Shown here piece by piece: positions 15,282 through 23,071 of a DNA stretch of 64,000 nt. Below the pieces are notes generated by a model that had not been told where the DNA came from, searched no databases, and was given only the letters and a program-made list of their open reading frames with translations. Origin of the DNA: JAVVTR01 sp036653535 (GTDB taxonomy: Bacteria; Bacteroidota; Bacteroidia; Bacteroidales; P3); the NCBI GenBank assembly GCA_036653535.1, contig JAVVTR010000009.1, forward strand, positions 5,290 to 69,289, written 5' to 3'. The translations under genes and the position numbers were made by a program. Within the stretch, counting starts at the first letter, position 1. Each line of letters starts with the position of its first letter.

Positions 15282-17348
15282 ATGTATTTAAAAAATGAGA
15301 TACGATTTTTTTGGAATGGGCTTCTTTTCCTTTGTTTGGTGGGGATGCAGGGAGAATTATGTGCCCAAGGTCGTTTCGATAGTGTTCAAAAATTGAAAGA
15401 AGTACAAATTACCTCTTCATCCAGTAAAAAAAATATTTCTACGCTTTTGCCTCGACAGGAATTTGGTTCCACAGAATTGCAGAGAATGAGCAGTAGGCAA
15501 CTTTCGGATGTGGTAAAACTTTTTGCTGGGGTAAATGTAAAAGATTATGGTGGGGTAGGTGGAATGAAAACGGTTTCCGTAAGATCTTTAGGGGCGGCAC
15601 ATACGGCCGTTTCTTACGATGGAGTTTTACTTTCGGATGCTCAGAACGGGCAGATAGATTTGGGAAAAATTTCTTTGGAGAAGATACAGTCGGTGGCTTT
15701 AACCAATGGGCAATCGGCTTCTATTTTTGAGTCTGCACGCTCTTTTGCCTCCGCTGCTCTATTAAATATAGAAACGAGAAGCATGGAGGATATGGATACG
15801 GCTGGGATATTTAAGGTTGGTTTCACTGCAGGATCTTTTTCTTTATTATCTCCATCCTTGTCGTATGAAAAAAAAATTACTAAGCTTTTATGGGTGGGCT
15901 TGCATGCACGTTACGATTATGTATATGGAAATTACCCTTTTATTTTAAATTTTGGGGGAAGCGAAGAAAAATTAAAGCGGCAAAATACGCAGGTGCAAAG
16001 TGGAAATTTGGAGGCGAATCTTAAATTTCTCCTTTCTCCTTCTCAGGTGTTGGATATGAAGTTGTATTATTATGGAAGTGAAAGAGGCTTGCCAGGGGCG
16101 GTGATCTATTATAGCCCTACCTCCAAACAGCGTTTAAGTGATCAGAATTTTTTTATGCAATTCAAGCATCATTGGCAAATATCGCCTTGTTTTGTACAGA
16201 AAAATTTTCTTAAATATAATTTTAGTTATAATCGTTTTTTGGATCCCCAAAGCTTGAATGCTACTTCGGTGCAGGACGATAGATATAGACAACAAGAAAT
16301 TTATTTAAGTACGGTTACTTTATTTTCTCCTAAGGTAAAAGGGCTTTCCTTTAGTGCTTCTTTAGATTTGGCTTTCAATTTTTTGGATGCAAATTGGAAA
16401 GATTTTGTTTATCCTATGCGAAGCTCTCTTTGGTTTAATGTAGCCGGGAAATATAAGCATCCCTATTTTGAACTTATGTCTAACGGTTTATTGTCGGCTT
16501 TTTTCGATAGAGTGCGCTTTGGATCTTCTCCAAAGGATAAAATTAAATTTTCTCCATTTGTTTCCTTGGCTATTACTCCTTTGGGAAATAATAGTTTGGC
16601 TTTTCGATTTTTTTATAAGGATATTTTTAGAATGCCTACATTTAACGATTTATATTATTCAAGAATGGGAAATGTATCGCTTCTTCCGGAAAAAGCACAG
16701 CAGGTGGATGCAGGGATTTCCTATGTTTATAGACCTTTGCGTGCTACTTTGTTTTCTATGGAAGTGAATGCTGATTTTTATAGGAATTGGGTAAAAGACA
16801 AAATTGTGGCCTATCCTACACGAAATTTATTTATTTGGAGTATGATGAATGTAGGAAAAGTGGAGGTTACGGGAATAGATGTTGCTCTTAAAATTGGATT
16901 GGCCTTTGGGGGAAAATCTTTGAGCTCACGCCATTTGATCTCGCCTTCCTTGGCTTCGCGCTTTAGAATAGATGCTTGGGGGTCCTATACTTTTCAAAGA
17001 AGTTTGGATAAAACCAATGTTAAGGATGCAACCTATAATCACCAAATAGCCTATACACCGGTACATTCTTCTACGGCTGGAATTAGTTTAAGTATGCCTT
17101 ATGTGTCTATATCCTATCAACTAACGTATAGTGGAGAGCGTTATGCTTTAAATGAAAATATTCCAGAAAATCTTATGAAACCTTATTTTGATCATAGCCT
17201 TTCTTTAAAAACAGATTTTAAAATATATAAGGTTCTTTGCGAAATAGGGGTGGATTTTCTTAATATTACGGGGGCACAGTACGAAATTGTGCGTTATTAT
17301 CCTATGCCTCTCTTTAATTATAGAGCATATATACGTTGTAAGTTTTAA
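15282..17348 (+). CDS. btuB: TonB-dependent outer-membrane receptor, BtuB-like (cobalamin uptake)
   Basis: About 688 residues. A signal peptide (FFWNGLLFLCLVGMQGELCAQ) is followed by a short TonB-box region, a plug domain at about 45-150 (LSDVVKLFAGVNVKDYGG, ALTNGQSASIFE) and a 22-strand beta-barrel ending in an aromatic-rich strand with terminal Phe (YIRCKF). The barrel carries FRMPTFNDLYY, the FRAP-like region of metal-chelate receptors. Substrate assignment rests on the upstream cobalamin riboswitch and the BtuG-like lipoprotein four bases downstream. The ATG at 15282 is preferred to an upstream TTG at 15261 because the signal peptide starts there. No carboxypeptidase-like N-terminal extension is present. 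Confidence 0.88.
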   Translation: MYLKNEIRFFWNGLLFLCLVGMQGELCAQGRFDSVQKLKEVQITSSSSKKNISTLLPRQEFGSTELQRMSSRQLSDVVKLFAGVNVKDYGGVGGMKTVSVRSLGAAHTAVSYDGVLLSDAQNGQIDLGKISLEKIQSVALTNGQSASIFESARSFASAALLNIETRSMEDMDTAGIFKVGFTAGSFSLLSPSLSYEKKITKLLWVGLHARYDYVYGNYPFILNFGGSEEKLKRQNTQVQSGNLEANLKFLLSPSQVLDMKLYYYGSERGLPGAVIYYSPTSKQRLSDQNFFMQFKHHWQISPCFVQKNFLKYNFSYNRFLDPQSLNATSVQDDRYRQQEIYLSTVTLFSPKVKGLSFSASLDLAFNFLDANWKDFVYPMRSSLWFNVAGKYKHPYFELMSNGLLSAFFDRVRFGSSPKDKIKFSPFVSLAITPLGNNSLAFRFFYKDIFRMPTFNDLYYSRMGNVSLLPEKAQQVDAGISYVYRPLRATLFSMEVNADFYRNWVKDKIVAYPTRNLFIWSMMNVGKVEVTGIDVALKIGLAFGGKSLSSRHLISPSLASRFRIDAWGSYTFQRSLDKTNVKDATYNHQIAYTPVHSSTAGISLSMPYVSISYQLTYSGERYALNENIPENLMKPYFDHSLSLKTDFKIYKVLCEIGVDFLNITGAQYEIVRYYPMPLFNYRAYIRCKF

Positions 17349-17351
17349 AAA

Positions 17352-18566
17352 ATGAAAAAAAACAAAAGAATTTTGAATTTATTTTATACCAAGGGAGGGC
17401 TAAAGAAAGTATGCTTATTGTTTGCTTGTACAAGGGGTAAACTAAAGGTAAGAACTACCAATTGGCTAAGGATATGTTTATTGTTTGGCGTTTTTTCTGC
17501 TTGTCAGCCTATAGAAAAAGAAGAGGAAAAGGAAAATCCAAACATCGTTTATCCGGATCAAACTTCAGGAGTATATATATTAAATGAGGGTTTGTATGCC
17601 ATGAATAATGCTTCTATTTTTTACTTGGATTTTATGCAAGATAGAGTAGTGTCGGATGTTTTTTTATTGACCAACCAAAGAGGCTTAGGCGACACAGGCA
17701 ATGATTTAAAACGTTATGGGAGGAAAATGTATGCGGTTATGAATGGTTCGAATTTAGTAGAAGTAATGGATGTATATACGGCCAAGTCTATAAAGCAAAT
17801 CTATTTGAGAAACGAAAAGGGAAGAGGTCGACAACCTCGCTATATTACTTTCTACGAAAATAAAGCTTATGTAGCTTGTTTTGATGGGACGGTTTGCCGC
17901 ATAGATACTACTTCTTTAGAGGTGGAGGCGGTGCTTTCTGTTGGGCGAAATCCCGATGGTATTTGTTCGGCTAACCATAAATTATATGTGAGTAATTCGG
18001 GAGGATTAGATTATCCACAGTACGATAGCACGGTATCGGTTATAGATATTGCTAAATTTAAAGAGATAAAAAAAATTACGGTAGGCATAAATCCCTTTAC
18101 GATAGCTTCCGATGTAGATGGGGATGTTTATGTTTGTACCAGAGGTAATTATGAGGATAAGACGGATCATCCTATAGGCTATAACTTTTATCGTATAGAT
18201 TCCCATAAAGATGAGGTGGTAGAGACCTTTAATATATCGGTGCTGAATTTTTATATATACGAGCAGACGGCTTATTTATATAATTATGATTATGGAAGTA
18301 AAACATCTTGGATTAAAACTTTTGATACTCGCAGGGAAAAAATAATAAAAGATAGATTTATTAGCGATGGAACCACCATAGGAACGCCTTATGGCGTAGG
18401 GGTAGATCCTTTTTCGGGAGATGTTTATATTAGTGATGCTGTTAATTTTGTGGTTAGAGGAAATGTGTTTTGTTTTACCTCTCAGGGTCGTTTGCGTTAT
18501 ATGCGTAAAACGGGTTTGAATCCTACTCATTTTGTTTTCTTGGGAAGAGAGGAAAGGAAAAAATAG
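17352..18566 (+). CDS. BtuG-like beta-propeller surface lipoprotein (B12 binding)
   Basis: The 404-residue protein has a long basic N terminus, a hydrophobic segment and a lipobox with the lipidated Cys at position 51 (LFGVFSAC). The mature part is a YncE/DUF5074-type seven-bladed propeller with repeated blade motifs such as GVYILNEG, NLVEVMDVYT, VLSVGRNPDGI, YVSNSGG and GINPFTIASDVDGDVYV. In Bacteroides, BtuG proteins of this type bind cobalamin with very high affinity and cap BtuB. Here the gene lies 4 bp after a riboswitch-controlled BtuB-like receptor, which supports the same role. The 50-residue leader is longer than a usual lipoprotein signal; a non-ATG internal start cannot be excluded. 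Confidence 0.8.
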   Translation: MKKNKRILNLFYTKGGLKKVCLLFACTRGKLKVRTTNWLRICLLFGVFSACQPIEKEEEKENPNIVYPDQTSGVYILNEGLYAMNNASIFYLDFMQDRVVSDVFLLTNQRGLGDTGNDLKRYGRKMYAVMNGSNLVEVMDVYTAKSIKQIYLRNEKGRGRQPRYITFYENKAYVACFDGTVCRIDTTSLEVEAVLSVGRNPDGICSANHKLYVSNSGGLDYPQYDSTVSVIDIAKFKEIKKITVGINPFTIASDVDGDVYVCTRGNYEDKTDHPIGYNFYRIDSHKDEVVETFNISVLNFYIYEQTAYLYNYDYGSKTSWIKTFDTRREKIIKDRFISDGTTIGTPYGVGVDPFSGDVYISDAVNFVVRGNVFCFTSQGRLRYMRKTGLNPTHFVFLGREERKK

Positions 18567-18635
18567 AAATTTATGGATCTTGTATAGTACCGTTTATAAA
18601 CCCTATTAGAGAAAAATAAAAAGGCAAAAATAAAA

Positions 18636-19874
18636 ATGCAAAAAATAAAAATTAGAGAAGCTTGCTTACTTGGACTATGTTTGGTGCTTGTAAATAGTGC
18701 TTTCTCTCAAAAACAAACGAATAAGCGTACCTTGTCTACCTCTCCTTATTTAAATAAAATTTACGAATATGTTCCTGCACCGGGTCAGTTTATAGATTAT
18801 CGGGATTATTGTATGGATGGACAAAGTCCGGAAGATTTAACCTCTACGCAAGTTAATCGTTTGCTTACGGAAAAATTAGCGGGTAAGGCGGGAGAATATG
18901 TTCTTTCTTTGGGGGGATTTGGTGGCTACATTGTATTTGGATTGGATCACCCATTAAAAAAACATACCACTGGATATGATTTTAAAATTTATGGGAATGC
19001 GTTTTATAAACCCGGTTATGGTCCGGGAGAAAATGAAAGAGTAGGAGGAAATTCGGAGCCAGGAGTGGTAATGGTAAGTAGGGATGAGAATAAAAATGCT
19101 TTGCCCGATGATACTTGGTATGAACTTGCTGGTTCGGAATACCACCATGCTAAAACTCAACGAAATTATGTAATTACTTACTATAAGCCGGATTCTTTGC
19201 AAAAAGCTGTTTTTTGGAGAGATAATACAGGGCGAGAGGGTTATATTTATAGAAATTCTTTTCACAGCCAACCCACCTATTTCCCAATTTGGCAAAAGAC
19301 AGATTCTTTGATATTTAAGGGGACACTATTGCCGGATAATGCCATAAATATAGCAGATTCTAATGGACCACAGAATTGGATTTTATTTGCTTATCCTTGG
19401 GGTTATGCTGATAATTTACCTAATATGGAAGAGGGATCCTCTTTTAAAATTAGTTGGGCGGTAGATGAGCATGGCGATGCAGTTTCTATAGATTCTATAG
19501 ATTTTATTAAGGTTTATACGGGGGTGAACCAAAATGCAGGATGGACGGGGGAAATCTCTACGGATTTTGCGGGAGTGGAAGAAATAGTGGGGCCTGTATC
19601 TACTCAAGATAGGAAAGAGTTGCTGGAAGAAGATGCCATTAGAGTTTGGCCCAATCCCTGTAAGGATAAAATTTACATAGAGAACAAAACATCCAAAGCA
19701 AAGACTAAGACTTGGGAAAAATTTGTTTTATACGATTTGCAAGGGCGAAAATGTGCTTCCTATACCCTCCATTTAGGAGAAGATAGGGGAGAAATTTCTA
19801 TGGAAAATTACGTTTCGGGAATTTATTTTCTTCACTATGGGAATAGGGTAGTAAAAGTGCTTAAATTGTGGTAG
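18636..19874 (+). CDS. B12-locus cell-surface protein with T9SS type A sorting domain
   Basis: 412 residues. A signal peptide ends near NSAFSQK. The main domain (about 35-320) has the conserved features of Bacteroidota cell-surface proteins found in cobalamin loci: EYVPAPGQFI, LSLGGFGGYIVFGLDHPL, FKIYGNAF, EPGVVMVSRDENKN, LPDDTWYELAGSEY and VYTGVNQNAGWTGEIST. The last 80 residues are a T9SS type A sorting domain (RVWPNPCKDKIYI, LYDLQGRKCA, SGIYFLHYG). It follows the BtuG-like gene and probably shares the riboswitch-controlled transcript. A role in capturing B12 at the surface, perhaps like the BtuH class, is inference from context; the family is not certain. Confidence 0.75.
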   Translation: MQKIKIREACLLGLCLVLVNSAFSQKQTNKRTLSTSPYLNKIYEYVPAPGQFIDYRDYCMDGQSPEDLTSTQVNRLLTEKLAGKAGEYVLSLGGFGGYIVFGLDHPLKKHTTGYDFKIYGNAFYKPGYGPGENERVGGNSEPGVVMVSRDENKNALPDDTWYELAGSEYHHAKTQRNYVITYYKPDSLQKAVFWRDNTGREGYIYRNSFHSQPTYFPIWQKTDSLIFKGTLLPDNAINIADSNGPQNWILFAYPWGYADNLPNMEEGSSFKISWAVDEHGDAVSIDSIDFIKVYTGVNQNAGWTGEISTDFAGVEEIVGPVSTQDRKELLEEDAIRVWPNPCKDKIYIENKTSKAKTKTWEKFVLYDLQGRKCASYTLHLGEDRGEISMENYVSGIYFLHYGNRVVKVLKLW

Positions 19875-19895
19875 AAAATAAGAAAAATACGTTTT

Positions 19896-20099
19896 ATGGA
19901 AAAGATATGTCCGCATTGCGGAAAAGCATTTTTGTGCTTGCACGATAATATATTAAAGTGTGATTGTGCAAAAATTAAGCTTTCCCCACAGAGTCGCAAT
20001 TGGATTTATAATCGATATGGAAACCTTTGCTTATGTGTTAGCTGTTTGAGAAAAATAGAGGAGGAGCTTCCCCCTATGTCGGTGGATAAACTAAGCTAA
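19896..20099 (+). CDS. Small cysteine-rich CWC-type protein
   Basis: This 67-residue protein has CPHCGKAFLC, KCDC and CLCVSC motifs, nine cysteines in all, matching the pattern of the 'cysteine-rich CWC' family. A metal (probably zinc) site is likely. No signal peptide or membrane segment is present. It is the last gene after the B12 uptake genes and may be on their transcript, but the link to B12 is only positional. Function unknown. Confidence 0.75.
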   Translation: MEKICPHCGKAFLCLHDNILKCDCAKIKLSPQSRNWIYNRYGNLCLCVSCLRKIEEELPPMSVDKLS

Positions 20100-20239
20100 A
20101 GAGGGTTTTATTCTCTTGGTATGAGATGTAATTTCGGTATAAGGCGAAGAGTGAATTCGGCACAAATTCTAATAATAAATGTCCTTTTAGGGAAGGGAAT
20201 AAAGCCATAGCTATATTCTTAATTTCGGTAATAAAAGGG

Positions 20240-20270
20240 TTGTTTGCTTGGCAAATATGATGTATCTTTG
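20240..20270 (+). promoter_or_regulatory. Promoter of the LytS/LytTR pair
   Basis: GTTG at 20239-20242, a 20-nt spacer, then TATCTTTG at 20263-20270 fits the Bacteroidota promoter with one mismatch. It leaves a leader of about 110 nt before the kinase gene. The rest of the 20100-20384 gap holds no gene. Confidence 0.6.
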
Positions 20271-20384
20271 CTCCTTTAGCGTTCCTTTAGCGTAGAAAAT
20301 AAACTTCTATTAATCGTTAGGGATAAGCGATTTTAGTGGTTCGCTAATGTTTTTAGACCGCTTTTTTAATAGCTTAGATAGAAA

Positions 20385-21482
20385 ATGCAAAATTCCACCC
20401 AAAATCAGACTAAAGGTCAACGTAATAGTTATTATAATTTATTAAATGCTTTTTTGTTTTCGGTTTTAGGATTAAGTTCCTATTTCTTTTTACTTTTTTA
20501 TACCGATATTTTAAATAAAGCAGGAACTCAGCAGGTATTTTCTTTGCCTCTTTGTATTGCGGTGTTGATCAGTTTTAATATCATGTGTTTTTCTTTTCTT
20601 AAATTAAATTCTTCTGTAAATGCGCATTATCCTTACGCTTACGATGGGGTCTTTCGTGTGTTCTTGTTTTTTGTATTTATAGCAGCCATATTAATTGGCT
20701 ATAATTTTTTGTTGTATGGTATTACCGCTTATGTGGCGGAGGTTAATAATCCTTTTCATTTAGAAAGATTTACATGGACTAAATTAAGTGTGATTTGCTT
20801 GGTGGAATTAGTGATCATGTGTTTAATGATGCTCAATCATAGTGCTCGCTTCACCATAAAATTATATAGAGAAACGGAAGAGTTGAAGCAATATCAATCT
20901 ATAGCGGAATTTAAGGCGTTGCAATATCAGTTGAATCCTCATTTTTTATTTAATAGTCTTAATACTTTATTGTCGGAAATTGAGTATGATCCGGCTAATG
21001 CGAAATTGTTTACTACTCGTTTGGCGGAGGTGTATCGCTATATTTTGCAAACCCAAGAGAAACGCACGGTGCCAGTATCGGAGGAATTGGAATTTTTAAA
21101 AGCGTATATTTATTTACATCAAGTAAGATTGGGTGCGGGTTTGAATTTCCAATGTGATTTTCCGGAGTCAGGCACATTAGATTTTTTGCAAGAAAAAAGA
21201 ATACCTCCACTTGCCTTGCAACTTTTAGTTGAAAATGCGCTTAAACATAATACGGTAAATAGGAAAAGGCCCTTGCTTATCAGGGTGGTATTTGCTCCGG
21301 ATCTTTCTTCTTTAACGGTTACGAATGAATTGAGACCCAAAAAAAATGTTAAGTCGTTTGGAGGTGGATTGAATAATCTTTCGGAGCGCTATAGACTTTT
21401 GGCCGATAAGAAAATAAGAATAGAAAAAACAGAAAAAACTTTTGAAGTTCAAATACCTTTGTTAGATGGATATACAGAATAA
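20385..21482 (+). CDS. LytS-family sensor histidine kinase
   Basis: 365 residues. Four hydrophobic membrane segments (about 20-40, 55-72, 92-112, 133-150) precede a His_kinase domain of the LytS/YehU class: QYQLNPHFLFNSLNTL with phospho-acceptor H186, then LALQLLVENALKHN (N box) and FGGGLNNLSERY (G box). No separate extracellular sensor domain is seen, so the signal is probably sensed in or near the membrane. The 3' end overlaps the response regulator gene by 17 bases, which fixes the pair as one operon. Confidence 0.9.
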   Translation: MQNSTQNQTKGQRNSYYNLLNAFLFSVLGLSSYFFLLFYTDILNKAGTQQVFSLPLCIAVLISFNIMCFSFLKLNSSVNAHYPYAYDGVFRVFLFFVFIAAILIGYNFLLYGITAYVAEVNNPFHLERFTWTKLSVICLVELVIMCLMMLNHSARFTIKLYRETEELKQYQSIAEFKALQYQLNPHFLFNSLNTLLSEIEYDPANAKLFTTRLAEVYRYILQTQEKRTVPVSEELEFLKAYIYLHQVRLGAGLNFQCDFPESGTLDFLQEKRIPPLALQLLVENALKHNTVNRKRPLLIRVVFAPDLSSLTVTNELRPKKNVKSFGGGLNNLSERYRLLADKKIRIEKTEKTFEVQIPLLDGYTE

Positions 21483-22260
21483 AAAAGTCCAAGTGGCTAT
21501 TTTGGAAGATGAGGAGCCGGCAGCACGCCTGTTTAAAAGTATGATTTTGTCGTTGCGTCCTAATTGGGAGGTAATATGTATAGGCGGAAGTAATGAGGAG
21601 GCGGAAAATTGGTTTAGAGAATGCAAACAACAACCCGATATTCTTTTCTCGGATATAGAACTTTCGGATGGAAATTCTTTCGATTTTATTGAGAGAGTAC
21701 ATCCGGAAAGTATGATTGTTTTTGTTACGGCCTATGATGAGTATGCCTTGCGGGCTTTTTCTGTGGATAGTATAGATTATCTTCTTAAACCTATTGATAT
21801 TAGACGATTAGAAGAAAGTATAGGGCGTTTCGAGCGCCTCTCTTCTACGTATTTTAAAAAATTCAATCAACAAAACGATTGGAAGCGGATTTCGGAAAGA
21901 TTAGGGAGTAGTGAAAAGAAGTATCGTACTCGTTTTTTAATTTCACGAGGGAACCAATTAGAAACCCTGCATGTGGAGAATGTGGCGTATTTCTTTAGCG
22001 AAAATAAAATTTGTTATGCACAAACTTTTTCCGAAGGAAGTTTTATTTTGGATTTTTCTCTAGAACGTTTGGGAGAAGAATTGGATCCGGATATCTTTTT
22101 TAGAACCACTCGCCAAACCTTGGTTTGCACCCGGGCTATTACTAAAATAGAAAATTATTTCCAAGGGAAAGTATCGGTATTTGTAACTCCTGCATTTAAA
22201 GAACAAATTTTAGTTAGTAAGGAAAAGGCGGAAAGTTTTAAAAGATGGCTAAATTATTAG
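21466..22260 (+). CDS. LytTR-family response regulator
   Basis: 264 residues. The receiver domain (1-125) has the acidic pocket ILEDEE, phospho-acceptor D63 (ILFSDIELSDG), Thr in FVTAYDEYA and Lys in YLLKPID. The C-terminal LytTR DNA-binding domain (about 155-262) carries ENVAYFFSENKICYA and FFRTTRQTLV. It overlaps the kinase gene. Targets are not evident; the haem locus lies directly downstream and may be one, but no binding sites were identified. Confidence 0.92.
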   Translation: MDIQNKKVQVAILEDEEPAARLFKSMILSLRPNWEVICIGGSNEEAENWFRECKQQPDILFSDIELSDGNSFDFIERVHPESMIVFVTAYDEYALRAFSVDSIDYLLKPIDIRRLEESIGRFERLSSTYFKKFNQQNDWKRISERLGSSEKKYRTRFLISRGNQLETLHVENVAYFFSENKICYAQTFSEGSFILDFSLERLGEELDPDIFFRTTRQTLVCTRAITKIENYFQGKVSVFVTPAFKEQILVSKEKAESFKRWLNY

Positions 22261-22308
22261 GCGGCTTCTTTCCATATTGGGAGGTATATTCTCATATGAA
22301 TAGAAGAT

Positions 22309-22402
22309 AGTTTGCTGGGCTTCTTTTTGTGCTTTTTTTCGATGGCTTTTCCGGAAATTGGGAAGAGGCAGTTTGGTGGGCTTCTTTCGATGGCTTTTGT
22401 CT
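22309..22402 (+). repeat. Imperfect direct repeat in the gap before hmuY
   Basis: The words AGTTTGCTGGGCTTCTTT and AGTTTGGTGGGCTTCTTT, each followed by CGATGGCTTTT, lie about 61 bases apart. The gap 22261-22459 otherwise holds no gene or clear promoter. Confidence 0.6.
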
Positions 22403-22459
22403 TTAAAATAGGGTTTTACAAGATAGAAAAAATGGTGGATTCGTTGTAATATCAAATAT

Positions 22460-23071
22460 ATGAAAATAAAATTTTTGAGAATATTATGTATAGGAATTGG
22501 GTTTTGCCTTTGGACGGCTTGTCAAAAGGAGCCTCAAGTCCCAAGCCCCGCCCAAAATATAAAAACGGTTTTGGTCGATGGGCGAAATTTCGATCGTTGG
22601 ATTTATTTTTCTTTTCAAAAAGGAGATACGGTGCAAATATCGAATCCACAAACCGACCTTCGTTGGGATATAGCTTTTCATCGTTGGGATGTAAAAACTA
22701 ATGGCGGACTTTCTGGGGTAGGAAAAGGGGAAGCGAAAATGACCAAATTTACCGATTTTAATATTTCCATGGCTTTGCCATTGGAGTCGGAATGGGTCAA
22801 AGATACTTTCCTCCTTACTTATATGCATAGGCCAATAATGAGTGATAGTGCGCCGGCGGAACAGCGTTCTTGGGTTCCGGCTAATAAAGAATTGGGCAAA
22901 TGGTTGTTGGTGAATATGAGTATTATTCCTCCTGTATATACTATGGCAAAAAACATATATTGGGTACGGTCTGCCGGTGGAAAAATGGTACAGTTGCGAT
23001 TTGATGCTTATATGAACGAACGTGCGGAGAAAGGTTATGTTAAGTTTTCCTATTGGATTTTGGAAAATTAG
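22460..23071 (+). CDS. hmuY: HmuY-family haem-binding lipoprotein
   Basis: 203 residues. A lipoprotein signal (IGFCLWTAC) places it on the membrane surface. The mature protein has the HmuY signature: WIYFSFQKGDTV, LRWDIAFHRWDVKTNGG, then a beta-rich body ending VRSAGGKMVQLRFDAY and KGYVKFSYWIL. HmuY of Porphyromonas gingivalis binds haem and passes it to the receptor HmuR, and the gene here overlaps an HmuR-like receptor gene. The exact haem-coordinating residues were not identified by eye. The coding end overlaps the next gene, so both are translated together. Confidence 0.87.
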   Translation: MKIKFLRILCIGIGFCLWTACQKEPQVPSPAQNIKTVLVDGRNFDRWIYFSFQKGDTVQISNPQTDLRWDIAFHRWDVKTNGGLSGVGKGEAKMTKFTDFNISMALPLESEWVKDTFLLTYMHRPIMSDSAPAEQRSWVPANKELGKWLLVNMSIIPPVYTMAKNIYWVRSAGGKMVQLRFDAYMNERAEKGYVKFSYWILEN

